Positions 27,051 to 36,191 of a DNA stretch of 64,000 nt are shown here, one piece after another. The notes under the pieces were generated by a model. That model did not search any database, was not told the origin of the DNA, and worked only from the letters and a program-made list of their open reading frames with translations. Numbering within the stretch: position 1 is the first letter of the stretch; every line of letters begins with the position of its first letter. Both the position numbers and the translations under genes were made by a program. The stretch spans positions 1,240,001 to 1,304,000 of the forward strand of contig NZ_LT968776.1 of assembly GCF_900240975.1 (NCBI RefSeq). Reading direction: 5' to 3'. This stretch comes from Mycobacterium sp. 4858 (GTDB taxonomy: Bacteria > Actinomycetota > Actinomycetes > Mycobacteriales > Mycobacteriaceae).

Positions 27051-28571
27051 ATGACCACACAGATCCCCCACTTCATCGACGGGCAGCGCACCGCGGGCCA
27101 GTCCACCCGCACCGCCGACGTCTTCAACCCCAGCACCGGGGAGGTACAGGCGCAGGTGCCGATGGCCGGCAAGGCCGAGATCGACGCCGCCGTGGCCTCG
27201 GCCGTCGAAGCCCAAAAGGGTTGGGCGGCATGGAATCCGCAGCGCCGCGCGCGGGTGATGATGCGCTTCATCGAACTGGTCAACGAGCACATGGACGAGC
27301 TCGCCGAGATGCTGTCCCTCGAGCACGGCAAGACGGTGGCCGACTCGCGCGGCGACGTCCAACGCGGCATCGAGGTCATCGAGTTCGCCATCGGCATCCC
27401 GCACCTGCTCAAGGGCGAGTACACCGAGGGCGCCGGACCGGGGATCGACGTCTACTCGCTGCGCCAGCCGCTGGGCGTGGTCGCGGGCATCCCCCCGTTC
27501 AACTTCCCCGCCATGATCCCGCTGTGGAAGGCCGGGCCCGCCCTCGCCTGCGGCAACGCGTTCGTGCTCAAGCCCAGCGAACGTGACCCGTCGGTCCCGG
27601 TGCGGCTGGCCGAGCTCTTCTTGGAGGCGGGCCTGCCGCCGGGCGTGTTCCAGGTCGTGCACGGCGACAAGGAGGCCGTCGACGCCATCCTGCACCATCC
27701 CGACATCCAGGCGGTGGGCTTCGTCGGCAGCTCCGACATCGCCCAGTACATCTACGCGACGGCCGCGGCCACCGGCAAGCGGTCGCAGTGCTTCGGCGGC
27801 GCCAAGAACCACATGATCGTGATGCCCGACGCGGACCTGGACCAGGCCGTCGACGCCTTGATCGGCGCCGGGTACGGCAGCGCCGGCGAGCGCTGCATGG
27901 CGATCAGCGTCGCGGTGCCGGTGGGCGAGCAGACAGCAAATCGGCTGCGCGCCAGGCTCATCGACCGGATCAACAACCTGCGCGTGGGCCACAGCCTCGA
28001 CCCGAAGGCCGACTACGGTCCGCTGGTCACCGAGGCCGCCCTGGCCCGGGTGCGCAACTACATCGGCCAGGGCGTCGAGGCGGGCGCCGAGTTGGTGATC
28101 GACGGCCGCGAACGCGCCAGCGACGACCTCACCTTCGGTGACGCCAACCTCGAGGGCGGATTCTTCATCGGTCCAACGCTGTTCGACCACGTCACCCCCG
28201 CGATGTCCATCTACACCGACGAGATCTTCGGTCCGGTGCTGTGCATCGTGCGCGCCCACGACTACGAAGAGGCCCTGGCCCTGCCGTCGGAGCACGAGTA
28301 CGGCAACGGCGTGGCGATCTTCACCCGCGACGGCGACGCCGCCCGCGACTTCGTCTCCCGGGTGCAGGTGGGCATGGTCGGCGTCAACGTGCCGATCCCG
28401 GTCCCGGTGGCCTACCACACGTTCGGCGGGTGGAAGCGCTCCGGCTTCGGCGACCTCAACCAGCACGGTCCCTCGTCGATCATGTTCTACACCAAGACCA
28501 AGACCGTCACGTCGCGGTGGCCCTCCGGCATCAAGGACGGCGCCGAATTCGTGATTCCCACAATGGATTAG
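27051..28571 (+). CDS. mmsA: Methylmalonate-semialdehyde dehydrogenase (CoA-acylating)
   Basis: MmsA oxidises methylmalonate semialdehyde to propionyl-CoA in valine and thymine catabolism. It is a 506-residue aldehyde dehydrogenase superfamily protein. The family region GIPPFNFPAMIPLWK, the NAD-binding VGSSDIAQYI and the catalytic Cys in GYGSAGERCMA are present. The start is ATG 27051 after CGAGGACACC. It is the first gene of a tight operon with an acyl-CoA dehydrogenase and 3-hydroxyisobutyrate dehydrogenase, which gives a coherent valine-degradation unit. This matches Rv0753c-Rv0751c of M. tuberculosis as I recall. Confidence 0.95.
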   Translation: MTTQIPHFIDGQRTAGQSTRTADVFNPSTGEVQAQVPMAGKAEIDAAVASAVEAQKGWAAWNPQRRARVMMRFIELVNEHMDELAEMLSLEHGKTVADSRGDVQRGIEVIEFAIGIPHLLKGEYTEGAGPGIDVYSLRQPLGVVAGIPPFNFPAMIPLWKAGPALACGNAFVLKPSERDPSVPVRLAELFLEAGLPPGVFQVVHGDKEAVDAILHHPDIQAVGFVGSSDIAQYIYATAAATGKRSQCFGGAKNHMIVMPDADLDQAVDALIGAGYGSAGERCMAISVAVPVGEQTANRLRARLIDRINNLRVGHSLDPKADYGPLVTEAALARVRNYIGQGVEAGAELVIDGRERASDDLTFGDANLEGGFFIGPTLFDHVTPAMSIYTDEIFGPVLCIVRAHDYEEALALPSEHEYGNGVAIFTRDGDAARDFVSRVQVGMVGVNVPIPVPVAYHTFGGWKRSGFGDLNQHGPSSIMFYTKTKTVTSRWPSGIKDGAEFVIPTMD

Positions 28572-28575
28572 GTAC

Positions 28576-29745
28576 ATGTTCACCCTCAACGACGACGAGC
28601 GGGTCATCACCGAGACGGCGGCCGCGTTCGCCGCCAAACGCCTCGCCCCGCACGCCCTGGAATGGGACGCGACCAAGCACTTCGCGACCGACGTGTTGCG
28701 CGAGTCCGCCGAGCTCGGCATGGCGGCGATCTACTGCCGCGAGGACGTCGGCGGCAGCGGGCTGCGCCGGCTCGACGGGGTCCGCATCTTCGAGCAACTG
28801 GCCATCGCCGACCCGACCACCGCGGCTTTCCTGTCCATCCACAACATGTGCGCGTGGATGATCGACAAGTTCGGCACCGCCGAACAGCGCAAGGCCTGGG
28901 TGCCGCGGCTGGCCTCGATGGACGTCATCGCCAGCTACTGCCTCACCGAGCCGGGCGCCGGGTCGGACGCCAGCGCGTTGAGCACCCGCGCCGTCCGCGA
29001 GGGCGGCGATTATGTGCTTGACGGGGTCAAGCAGTTCATCTCCGGCGCGGGCGCCTCGGACGTCTACGTGGTGATGGCCAGGACCGGCGGCCCCGAAAAT
29101 CCGGGCCCGCGCGGCATCTCGGCCTTCGTCGTCGAAAAGGGTTCCGCCGGGCTCAGTTTCGGGGCGCTGGAAGAGAAGATGGGCTGGCACGCCCAGCCCA
29201 CCGCGCAGGTGATCTTCGACGGTGTCCGCGTGCCCGCCGACGCGATGCTGGGCGGCGCGGACGGTGAGGGCACCGGCTTCGGCATCGCGATGAACGGCCT
29301 CAACGGTGGGCGGCTCAACATCGCGGCATGCTCGCTGGGCGGCGCCCAGTCCGCCTTCGACAAGGCCGCGGCCTACGTCCGCGAACGCGAGGCGTTCGGG
29401 AAGGCCCTGCTCGACGAGCCCACCATCCGGTTCACCCTGGCCGACATGGCCACCGGTCTGGAAACCTCGCGAATGATGTTGTGGCGGGCCGCCGATGCGT
29501 TGGACAACGACGACCCCGACAAGGTCGCGCTGTGCGCGATGGCCAAGCGCTACGTCACCGACACCTGCTTCGAGGTGGCCGACAAGGCCCTGCAGTTGCA
29601 CGGCGGTTATGGCTACCTGCGCGAGTACGGCCTCGAGAAGATCGTGCGCGACCTGCGGGTGCACCGGATCCTGGAAGGCACGAACGAAATCATGCGCGTG
29701 GTCATCGGTAGGGCCGAGGCCGCACGGGCGCGTGCGGGCGCGTAG
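28576..29745 (+). CDS. fadE9: Acyl-CoA dehydrogenase (isobutyryl-CoA type, FadE9-like)
   Basis: A 389-residue FAD-dependent acyl-CoA dehydrogenase, likely acting on isobutyryl-CoA in the valine pathway by context. N-terminal helical domain, then CLTEPGAGSDAS (flavin/substrate contact), and a C-terminal domain with LQLHGGYGYLREYGLEK and the catalytic Glu in LEGTNEIMR. The start is ATG 28576, four bases after the mmsA stop. mmsB follows 10 bases downstream. Substrate choice is inferred from the operon, not from active-site analysis. Confidence 0.93.
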   Translation: MFTLNDDERVITETAAAFAAKRLAPHALEWDATKHFATDVLRESAELGMAAIYCREDVGGSGLRRLDGVRIFEQLAIADPTTAAFLSIHNMCAWMIDKFGTAEQRKAWVPRLASMDVIASYCLTEPGAGSDASALSTRAVREGGDYVLDGVKQFISGAGASDVYVVMARTGGPENPGPRGISAFVVEKGSAGLSFGALEEKMGWHAQPTAQVIFDGVRVPADAMLGGADGEGTGFGIAMNGLNGGRLNIAACSLGGAQSAFDKAAAYVREREAFGKALLDEPTIRFTLADMATGLETSRMMLWRAADALDNDDPDKVALCAMAKRYVTDTCFEVADKALQLHGGYGYLREYGLEKIVRDLRVHRILEGTNEIMRVVIGRAEAARARAGA

Positions 29746-29755
29746 AAAGGCGACC

Positions 29756-30631
29756 ATGACGAGCATCGCTTTTCTCGGTCTGGGCAACATGGGCGGGCCG
29801 ATGTCGGCGAACCTGGTGGCCGCGGGCCACACGGTGCGCGGGTTCGACCCGGTGCCCGCGGCCGTGGCCGCCGCGGCCGGCAACGGGGTCACGACGTTCG
29901 AGACCGCGACCGACGCGGTGACGGGGGCCGACGTGGTGATCACCATGCTGCCCAACGGCGACCTGGTGAAGCGCTGCTACGCCGAGGTGCTCCCGGCCGC
30001 CCAGTCCGGCGCGCTGTTCATCGACAGCTCCACGATCTCGGTCAACGACGCCCGCGAGGTGCACGCGCTCGCGGAATCGCACGGGGTTTCGCAGCTGGAC
30101 GCGCCGGTCTCCGGTGGCGTGAAGGGCGCCGTGGCCGGGACGCTGGCGTTCATGGTGGGCGGCGACGAGGCCGCCCTGGAGCGCGCCCGGCCGGTGCTCG
30201 AACCCATGGCGGGCAAGGTCATTCACTGCGGCGCGGCCGGGGCGGGGCAGGCCGCCAAGGTGTGCAACAACATGGTGCTGGCGGTGCAGCAGATCGCCAT
30301 CGGCGAGGCGTTCGTCCTGGCCGAGAAGCTCGGGCTGCCCGCGCAGTCCCTTTTCGACGTCATCACCGGGGCGACCGGCAATTGCTGGGCCGTGCACACC
30401 AACTGCCCGGTGCCGGGGCCGGTCCCGACCTCGCCGGCCAACAACGACTTCAAGCCGGGTTTCGCGACCGCGCTGATGAACAAGGACCTGGGCCTGGCCA
30501 TGGACGCGGTGAACTCCACCGGGTCGACGGCACCGCTGGGCCGGCACGCCGCCGAGATCTACGCCAAGTTCGCGACCGACCACGCGGACAAGGACTTCAG
30601 CGCGGTCATCGAAATGCTGCGGGAGAGCTGA
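29756..30631 (+). CDS. mmsB: 3-hydroxyisobutyrate dehydrogenase
   Basis: MmsB oxidises 3-hydroxyisobutyrate to methylmalonate semialdehyde, the MmsA substrate. It has 291 residues: NAD motif FLGLGNMGGPMS, substrate motif DAPVSGGVKGA, and catalytic Lys in GQAAKVCNNM. The start is ATG 29756 after AGAAAGGCG. A longer frame in this phase overlaps the acyl-CoA dehydrogenase and is not used. With the two upstream genes it forms the mmsA-fadE9-mmsB operon. Confidence 0.95.
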   Translation: MTSIAFLGLGNMGGPMSANLVAAGHTVRGFDPVPAAVAAAAGNGVTTFETATDAVTGADVVITMLPNGDLVKRCYAEVLPAAQSGALFIDSSTISVNDAREVHALAESHGVSQLDAPVSGGVKGAVAGTLAFMVGGDEAALERARPVLEPMAGKVIHCGAAGAGQAAKVCNNMVLAVQQIAIGEAFVLAEKLGLPAQSLFDVITGATGNCWAVHTNCPVPGPVPTSPANNDFKPGFATALMNKDLGLAMDAVNSTGSTAPLGRHAAEIYAKFATDHADKDFSAVIEMLRES

Positions 30632-30649
30632 ATCCGGGAGTTTCGTCTG

Positions 30650-31108
30650 ATGCCGCCGACACAGAACGAACAACTCATCCAAGCCTATTTCCGCATGGTG
30701 CAAGAGGACGACTATGCGGGAGTCGGATCGATCGTGACCGACGATGCGACCTGGACCATCATGCCGATCGGCCACACGTGGTCGGGTCGCCGAGCGATCG
30801 AGTCCATGGCGCTTGCGGCGGGCCGCAGCAGACGGCACGACCAACGCTCTCACGTTGAGATCAAGAACTGGTTCACCGACGGCGAGCACTTGTGTGTGGA
30901 GTACAAGCACAAGCTCATCGTTGGAGGTCTCGGACTGCGCCTAACAGTGGACGGTTACTGTTTCGTTTTCCATATGCGCGAAGGCCGATTCGATGCGATC
31001 CGCGAGTACATCAATCCACCCAACGCCGCAGCAGGTCTCGCAATGTATGCCCTGCTGCCCCTGCTGCCGTGGATGAGCAGACGAAGCGCGGCGCCGCGCA
31101 GCGGCTGA
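30650..31108 (+). CDS. NTF2-like / SnoaL-type protein of unknown function
   Basis: A 152-residue protein with the cone-shaped NTF2 fold pattern. An N-terminal helix (NEQLIQAYFRMVQEDDYAGV) is followed by DDATWTIMPIG, the G-R-x-AIE segment and a run of beta strands ending in REYIN. The C-terminus adds a hydrophobic segment (LAMYALLPLLPW). Family members are ketosteroid-isomerase-like enzymes or binding proteins. The start is ATG 30650, 18 bases after mmsB. Its codon use is less GC-extreme than that of its neighbours, which may mean more recent acquisition. Confidence 0.75.
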   Translation: MPPTQNEQLIQAYFRMVQEDDYAGVGSIVTDDATWTIMPIGHTWSGRRAIESMALAAGRSRRHDQRSHVEIKNWFTDGEHLCVEYKHKLIVGGLGLRLTVDGYCFVFHMREGRFDAIREYINPPNAAAGLAMYALLPLLPWMSRRSAAPRSG

Positions 31109-31214
31109 GCCACCGTAGTGGGTGCAACAGCGCGCCGAGCGTGTACTCACTGCGAAATATCGCGGGAAAAATCGCACTCAGTACACGTTCGGCGAAGGAT
31201 GGACGTTCTCTGGT

Positions 31215-31727
31215 TCAATCCGAGAAGTCGCCGGCGTCGCGGCGCAGCGTCTCGATCGACGAAACCAGCGCCTGCGCTTCGCTTTCGGACATCCCGATGT
31301 CGGCGAAGACCTGCTCGTTGAGCGTGACGGTGGCGTCCTCGACCGTCGAGCGGCCCAGCTCGGTGATCTGCACCAGCGTGGTGCGGCCATCGGTGGGGTG
31401 GGGTACCCGTTGCACCAGGCCGTCGGCTTCCAGCCGGCGGATCGCGTGGGTCACGCTCGTGACGTGGACCTGCAGCCGGTCGGATGCCTTGGTGATCGGC
31501 AGCGCGCCGGTGCGGCTGAACGCCAGCAGCCGCAGCAACTCGTACCGGGAGAAGCTCAGGTCGTAGGGGCGCAACGCCGTTTCGACGCGGGCCAGCAGGA
31601 TCTGATGGGCGCGCATCACCGACGTCACCGCGACCATGCCCGGCGCCACGTCGGCCCAACCGGAGCGCTCCCAGTTGTCACGCGCCGCGGCGATCGGATC
31701 ACGCTTGCGCGGTCGTGAGGCAGCCAC
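31215..31727 (-). CDS. MarR family transcriptional regulator
   Basis: A 170-residue winged-helix regulator: dimerisation helices at both ends, a DNA-binding helix near LPITKASDRLQVHVTSVTHAI, and the wing TDGRTTLVQIT. The start is GTG 31727, six bases after the stop of the aminotransferase gene, so it appears to be the last gene of the five-gene operon that begins at 36156. It corresponds to Rv0737 of M. tuberculosis as I remember it, where it lies directly after rslA. It may regulate the operon or respond to its product. Confidence 0.88.
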   Translation of the reverse strand: MAASRPRKRDPIAAARDNWERSGWADVAPGMVAVTSVMRAHQILLARVETALRPYDLSFSRYELLRLLAFSRTGALPITKASDRLQVHVTSVTHAIRRLEADGLVQRVPHPTDGRTTLVQITELGRSTVEDATVTLNEQVFADIGMSESEAQALVSSIETLRRDAGDFSD

Positions 31728-31733
31728 GCCCCT

Positions 31734-32759
31734 TCATACCGCACTTGGCGCGCGAGCGTGGCCTTTCCCCACCGCCGACAGCACCGCCAGCGTCGACGCG
31801 CGGTGCCCGACGGTGATCCGCGCGCCGCCGTCCGGGTAGCACCGCACCCGCAACCCGCCTTCGGCGAAAACCTCGTGCCACGGCGCGCCCCGGCCATCCG
31901 TTTTCGGAAGCAGGTACAGGAAGTTCGCGTGCGCGTCCGTCGTGTAGACCCCCATCGCGCTCAGCCGCATCCGCAGATAGCAGCGTTCGGCGTTGATCAA
32001 CCGGACCCGGTGCAGCAGTTGATCTTCCGCGCCGTACGACGCGGCGACCGCGACCAAACTGGTGATCGCGGCGCCGAACGGCTGCTGGTGGGACCACAGT
32101 GTCCGGGCCAGCTCCGGCGACGCCACCGCGTAACCGATGCGCAGCCCCGCCAGGCCGTAGGCCTTGGAGAAGGTGCGTACCACCACCACATTGGGAAAGC
32201 GGGCGATCAACGCCGAAACGGCGATGCGGTGCTCGGGCGCGGTGAACTCGACATACGCCTCATCGAGCAGGACGACGGTGTCGCGCGAGACGCGGCGCAG
32301 GAACGCCGAAACGGCGTCCGCGGACTCCAGCGTTCCGGTGGGGTTGTGCGGCCGGCACAGCACCACCACCCGGGCATCGGCGGCGGCGCGGGCCAGCCCG
32401 TCGAGGTCGTGGTGACCGTGCTCATCCAGCGCAACCGTCCGCGTCTTCAGCCGCGCCATCCGCGCGAGGATCGGGTAACCGTCGAAGGTGGGTGTCGCCA
32501 TCGCCATCGTGTCGCCCGGGACGGTCAGCGCCTGCAGGGCCAGCAGCGCGACGCCCGTCGCGCCGGCGCCCGGCACCACCCGGTCGGCGGGCACCCCGAT
32601 GTGGTCGGCGATCACGCCGCGCAGCCGTTCGGGCAGGAATTCCGGATAGCGGTGGGCCGTCTGGACGGACCGCATCAGTGCCGATCGCACCTGAGGCAGC
32701 GGCGGGAACGGGTTCTCGTTGAGCGACAACCCGAGCGGATCCCCCGCGTCGGGCTGCAT
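31734..32759 (-). CDS. PLP-dependent aminotransferase, HisC-like (fold type I)
   Basis: A 341-residue class I/II aminotransferase related to histidinol-phosphate aminotransferase. PLP-binding features in order: GAGATG (phosphate), Asn in RPHNPTG (about 139), Asp166 in LLDEAYVEF, and the Schiff-base Lys199 in RTFSKAYGLAG. Its start (ATG 32759) overlaps the stop of the KAS III-like gene by one base. Shorter and more divergent than a housekeeping HisC and located among TPP, SRPBCC and KAS III genes, it probably aminates a keto product of that pathway. A true histidine-biosynthetic role is unlikely in this context. Confidence 0.88.
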   Translation of the reverse strand: MQPDAGDPLGLSLNENPFPPLPQVRSALMRSVQTAHRYPEFLPERLRGVIADHIGVPADRVVPGAGATGVALLALQALTVPGDTMAMATPTFDGYPILARMARLKTRTVALDEHGHHDLDGLARAAADARVVVLCRPHNPTGTLESADAVSAFLRRVSRDTVVLLDEAYVEFTAPEHRIAVSALIARFPNVVVVRTFSKAYGLAGLRIGYAVASPELARTLWSHQQPFGAAITSLVAVAASYGAEDQLLHRVRLINAERCYLRMRLSAMGVYTTDAHANFLYLLPKTDGRGAPWHEVFAEGGLRVRCYPDGGARITVGHRASTLAVLSAVGKGHARAPSAV

Positions 32760-33778
32760 CAGTCTCGCCCGCCCCAGCGCACCGCCGCCGCACCGGCGAA
32801 GTCGCCGGCATGGGCGAATGCCGCCATCATCACGACGTCGCCGGCCCCGAGCCGGCCGTCGGAGATCGCGCGGTCGAGGTTGATCGGGATCCCGGCGCCG
32901 AACAGGTTGCCACACTCGTCGAAGGTGTCTCGATGCCGCTCGGGGGGTAGTTCGAGCGCCTCACGCCAGTTGCGCAGGAACACCCGATTGGGCTGGTTGG
33001 TGACCAGCAGGTCGATGTCCTTGGCGGGCAGTCCGATTCGGTCGCACACCGCCAGGGCCACCTCGGGAACCTGCCGATTGCCCCGGGCCAGCACCTTGGT
33101 GATCTTGCTTTCGGTGAAGCCGATGCTGCCCTCCCCGGGCCCGGCCTGCCACCACTTGCGCGGCGGGTCGTAGGACAGGGTCATCTCACCGGCGTACTCA
33201 CCGTAGGTGCGGCACTCGACGTCCAGAATGGGTGACCGGTCGCCGAGCGCGACAAGGCCCACCGCCGCGCCGTCCCCGGGCACCGCGGACTGCGCCTTGC
33301 GCCGGATGGTCGGCTGATCGAAGAACTGGCCCGCAGCGTTTTGCGCGATGGCGATCAGCGCGGTGCGCCCGTCGCCGCCGGCCAGCAGTTTGCGAGCCAC
33401 GTTGAGCGCCAACACGAACGCCGCGCAGCCACCGTTGTTCAGGTCGAGCACCCAGGACGGTCGCATGCCCAGCCGGTGGGCGATGCCGCCGCCCTGGCCG
33501 TAGAACGCCATGTCCGGCACCTGGGTGTGGGTGATCAGCACGTCCGCACCCTCCACCGCGTCGTGGCCGTGCCGCTCGATCAGGCCCTGCGCCGCACGTT
33601 CGACCATGTCGATCGAACTCTCGTCGCGCGCGACGTGGTGGCGAAACTTCGGCGCGCGGAACATGACGTTCTCGCGCAGGTCGTCGGATTCGGCGAATTG
33701 GGCGTAGTAGTCGGCGCCGATCGGCTCGCCGGGCAGATAGGTGGATACGTCGATCAGGCTGACGCTGGGTCGGCTCAT
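32759..33778 (-). CDS. KAS III (FabH)-like acyl-transfer enzyme lacking the catalytic His
   Basis: A 339-residue thiolase-fold protein of the 3-oxoacyl-ACP synthase III family. The nucleophile Cys118 is in LNNGGCAAF. The third catalytic residue, Asn291, is in CGNLFGAGIPI. At the position of the catalytic His (E. coli FabH His244, motif HQAN) the sequence reads NQPN, with Asn261; spacing to Asn291 is the normal 30 residues. Decarboxylative condensation by the standard Cys-His-Asn mechanism should be impaired. KAS III relatives with altered triads are known that transfer acyl groups to oxygen or nitrogen. Located between the SRPBCC and aminotransferase genes in one operon. Confidence 0.88.
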   Translation of the reverse strand: MSRPSVSLIDVSTYLPGEPIGADYYAQFAESDDLRENVMFRAPKFRHHVARDESSIDMVERAAQGLIERHGHDAVEGADVLITHTQVPDMAFYGQGGGIAHRLGMRPSWVLDLNNGGCAAFVLALNVARKLLAGGDGRTALIAIAQNAAGQFFDQPTIRRKAQSAVPGDGAAVGLVALGDRSPILDVECRTYGEYAGEMTLSYDPPRKWWQAGPGEGSIGFTESKITKVLARGNRQVPEVALAVCDRIGLPAKDIDLLVTNQPNRVFLRNWREALELPPERHRDTFDECGNLFGAGIPINLDRAISDGRLGAGDVVMMAAFAHAGDFAGAAAVRWGGRD

Positions 33779-33782
33779 GTTG

Positions 33783-34430
33783 CTACCTCATCCATTTCGG
33801 CGTCACCGGCAGGCCGTTGCGGTGCCGGTATTCGGCGATCGCCTTGAGGTTCTGCAGCTCCAGCGCATGCCCGGCACCGAACATGTCCCAGAAGTCGCCC
33901 ACCCACACCGGCCGCTGCGGCGGCGCGGTCTCCGGGTACGGGTTGTGGTCGTAGAACGGGTGGTGGCAGTTCGTCCACAGCACAACCGATCCCGGCTTGT
34001 CGAAGACCACCTGGGCGTCGACGACGCGCATGAGGTAGACCATCCACAGGTGCTTGCCCTGGTCCCACGCGCAGTGGTAGTCGACGGTCCGCGCCGCCGC
34101 GTTGGCGACGGTCCGGGTGTAGATCTCGGTCTCCGAACCGAGCCGGTCGTAGGCCAGCCACAGGCCCGACTCGTCGGTGGGTGTGAAGCCGCGCAGGCTG
34201 TACGTCCACTCCTCGAGGCTTCGGGTGTCCGCCATGTACTCATACAGCTCGTCCGGCGGGCACGCGACGTAATCGTTGACCGTGCAGTACTGCCCGAACA
34301 CCTGATCGTGCGGGTACACCGACCGCATCATCTCCATGATGATCGGAGTCGCCTTCTCCCGCGGACTGGTTTCTATGCGGACCACCCCGTCGATGGGGGT
34401 GGGGATATCCTCAAGCGCTGGCAGCGACAT
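33783..34430 (-). CDS. SRPBCC (START-like) fold protein
   Basis: A 215-residue protein related to polyketide-cyclase/START-like ligand-binding proteins. The central pattern YVACPPDELYEYMADTRSLEEW is the usual beginning of the fold. A Trp/His-rich segment (WTNCHHPFYDHNPYP) follows and the end reads NGLPVTPKWMR. It may bind or cyclise a hydrophobic intermediate. The start is ATG 34430, inside the 3' end of the TPP enzyme gene (20-base overlap). The KAS III-like gene begins four bases after its stop. The exact role is unknown. Confidence 0.8.
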   Translation of the reverse strand: MSLPALEDIPTPIDGVVRIETSPREKATPIIMEMMRSVYPHDQVFGQYCTVNDYVACPPDELYEYMADTRSLEEWTYSLRGFTPTDESGLWLAYDRLGSETEIYTRTVANAAARTVDYHCAWDQGKHLWMVYLMRVVDAQVVFDKPGSVVLWTNCHHPFYDHNPYPETAPPQRPVWVGDFWDMFGAGHALELQNLKAIAEYRHRNGLPVTPKWMR

Positions 34431-36156
34431 CGGCCCGGTTCTCCTTCGCGGTCGAAACCTGTTCTGAAACAGCGCCATTCCCTGACGGCACGGCGAGAAA
34501 AGGGGCGAACGGCGGGATTTCATCGGCGTCGCATTCGACGCTGACCACCGCCGGGCCCTCGATGTCCAGCGACGTCCGGAGCGCCGCGGCCAATTGGGCG
34601 GGCTCGCTGACATCGACCGATGTCAGGCCGGGAAACATCGTCGCCAGACCGGTTCCCAGCGCGCTGGGCCGGAAACGGTTGTAGCTGTAGCGGTTCTGGT
34701 AGAACAGCTGCTCACGGGTCACGCACATGGCGTGGGCGTTGTTGTTGAACAACACGAACGTCACGGGAAGCGCGTATTGCACGGCCGTGTGCACCTCCAG
34801 ACCGTGCATGAAGAACGCGCCGTCCCCGGCGATCACCACGGTTCGGCCGGCGCCCCGGCCGCCGTTCGCACGCCCGAACGCCATCCCGATCGCGGCCCCG
34901 AAGCTGTAGCCCATGCCGCCCATGCCGAGCGCGGCCACGAACCTGCCACCGCGCCGCGCCGGCAGGTGATGGATGGCGGCCGCGCCGGTGTTGCCGGCGT
35001 CGACCACGATGTCGGCCCCGTCGGGCAGGACGCGGTCCAGCACCGCCATGGCGTCGCGGTATCGGATCCCCGGTCCCGGCCCGGCCGGCGGTTTCAGCTC
35101 GGTGCGGGGGATCACATCGGGCACGCGCAGGCCGCTCGGGCGTCCGTGACCGCACAGCGCCTGGGTCAGCATGCGCAGCGAGCCGCGAAGGTCGTCGGTG
35201 TGCACATGGACGCAGCGCAGGTAGGGCCGCGCCGACCCGATGGACACCGTTCGCACCGCGGCTAGCGCGTCGTCCAGGCCTCCGCGCGCGGTGACCGTCA
35301 ACCGGGTGCCGACAATGAGGCACACGGCGCTGGCGGCCACCGCTTCGGCCACGCTCGGGTGGCCCATCACGCCGGTCACCCCGAGCCCCGACGACGACCC
35401 CAAACCCGGTGTACCCGCGACATCTTTGGCGTCCGGGACGGTGGCCACCCGCGCGCGCAGGAGCGCACGCAGCTGCTCGAGTTCGTCGCGGGCGTCGTCG
35501 CGGGCCACCTGCTCGCCGGCGATGATGGTGACCTGGCCGGTTGCGCGGCGCAGCTCGGAGGCGATGAGATGCGGGTTGCCGATCGGCGCGCTGAAACTGT
35601 TCGGGCACTCCGTGGCGTCGTCGACGGTGATGCGCGCCTGCTGAATGTCCTTGGGCAGCAACAACACCGCGGGGCCGCCGGTGCGCGCCGCGGCGATGGC
35701 GCGGGGCAACGCCGAAACGATGCCGGCCGGCGCCAGCACCCGCTCGCAGAACACCGACACCGCCGAAAACAGCGCACGGGCGTCGAGGGAACCGTTGCGG
35801 CCGCTGGTGTCCTGGAAGCTGCCCCGGCCGTCCATCGTGGTCGCGGGCTGGCCGACCAGGGCCAGCACCGGAACGCGGCTCGCGAACGACTCGCCCAGGC
35901 CGGCGACGAGGTTCAGTGCTCCCCCGCCCGAGGTCGCCGCCACCACGCCGAGCCCGGCGCCGCTCCGGCTGTAGCCGTCGGCCATGGTGGCCGCGGAGAA
36001 TTCGTGTTTGGCCAGCACCGCGGTGATCTCGGGTTCGAAGTGCGCGGCGTCGTACAAATCCTCGATGTTGGCGCCGTCGACACCGAAAACGTGGTCCACC
36101 CCCAGTGCGGCGAGGTGGCCGACTATATGGTCGACCACCCGATAGTTGCCGAACAT
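34411..36156 (-). CDS. Thiamine-diphosphate-dependent enzyme, acetolactate-synthase-like
   Basis: A 581-residue ThDP enzyme with the three-domain (PYR, central, PP) layout. The catalytic Glu52 is in AKHEFSAATMADGY. The diphosphate/Mg site is GDG (444-446) with NNN (471-473). It probably decarboxylates a 2-keto acid and ligates or releases the activated aldehyde. It differs from housekeeping IlvB and lacks an adjacent IlvN. The start is ATG 36156: the -10 element CGTGTC ends seven bases before it, so a leaderless mRNA is implied. The in-frame GTG at 36168 lies inside the -10 element and is rejected. It is the first gene of a five-gene operon (TPP, SRPBCC, KAS III-like, aminotransferase, MarR). 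Confidence 0.88.
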   Translation of the reverse strand: MFGNYRVVDHIVGHLAALGVDHVFGVDGANIEDLYDAAHFEPEITAVLAKHEFSAATMADGYSRSGAGLGVVAATSGGGALNLVAGLGESFASRVPVLALVGQPATTMDGRGSFQDTSGRNGSLDARALFSAVSVFCERVLAPAGIVSALPRAIAAARTGGPAVLLLPKDIQQARITVDDATECPNSFSAPIGNPHLIASELRRATGQVTIIAGEQVARDDARDELEQLRALLRARVATVPDAKDVAGTPGLGSSSGLGVTGVMGHPSVAEAVAASAVCLIVGTRLTVTARGGLDDALAAVRTVSIGSARPYLRCVHVHTDDLRGSLRMLTQALCGHGRPSGLRVPDVIPRTELKPPAGPGPGIRYRDAMAVLDRVLPDGADIVVDAGNTGAAAIHHLPARRGGRFVAALGMGGMGYSFGAAIGMAFGRANGGRGAGRTVVIAGDGAFFMHGLEVHTAVQYALPVTFVLFNNNAHAMCVTREQLFYQNRYSYNRFRPSALGTGLATMFPGLTSVDVSEPAQLAAALRTSLDIEGPAVVSVECDADEIPPFAPFLAVPSGNGAVSEQVSTAKENRADVAASA

Positions 36157-36163
36157 GTCATCA

Positions 36164-36191
36164 GACACGAATGGGGCACTTGGTCGGTTCA
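36164..36191 (-). promoter_or_regulatory. SigL-type ECF promoter driving the TPP-enzyme operon
   Basis: On the minus strand TGAACC (36191-36186) is followed after 16 bases by CGTGTC (36169-36164), then ATG 36156 after seven bases. This matches the SigL consensus as I recall it and resembles the element in front of sigL. Its -35 is the mirror image of the -35 of the divergent promoter, producing a perfect inverted repeat at 36182-36210. Confidence 0.75.

Noticed and set aside
31734..32759. Calling the aminotransferase hisC
   Set aside because: It lacks histidine-biosynthetic neighbours and belongs to a specialised operon; only fold-level similarity supports the name.
36168..36168. GTG at 36168 as the start of the TPP enzyme
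   Set aside because: It lies inside the CGTGTC -10 element, so it would be upstream of the transcription start. ATG 36156 is at the expected +1.
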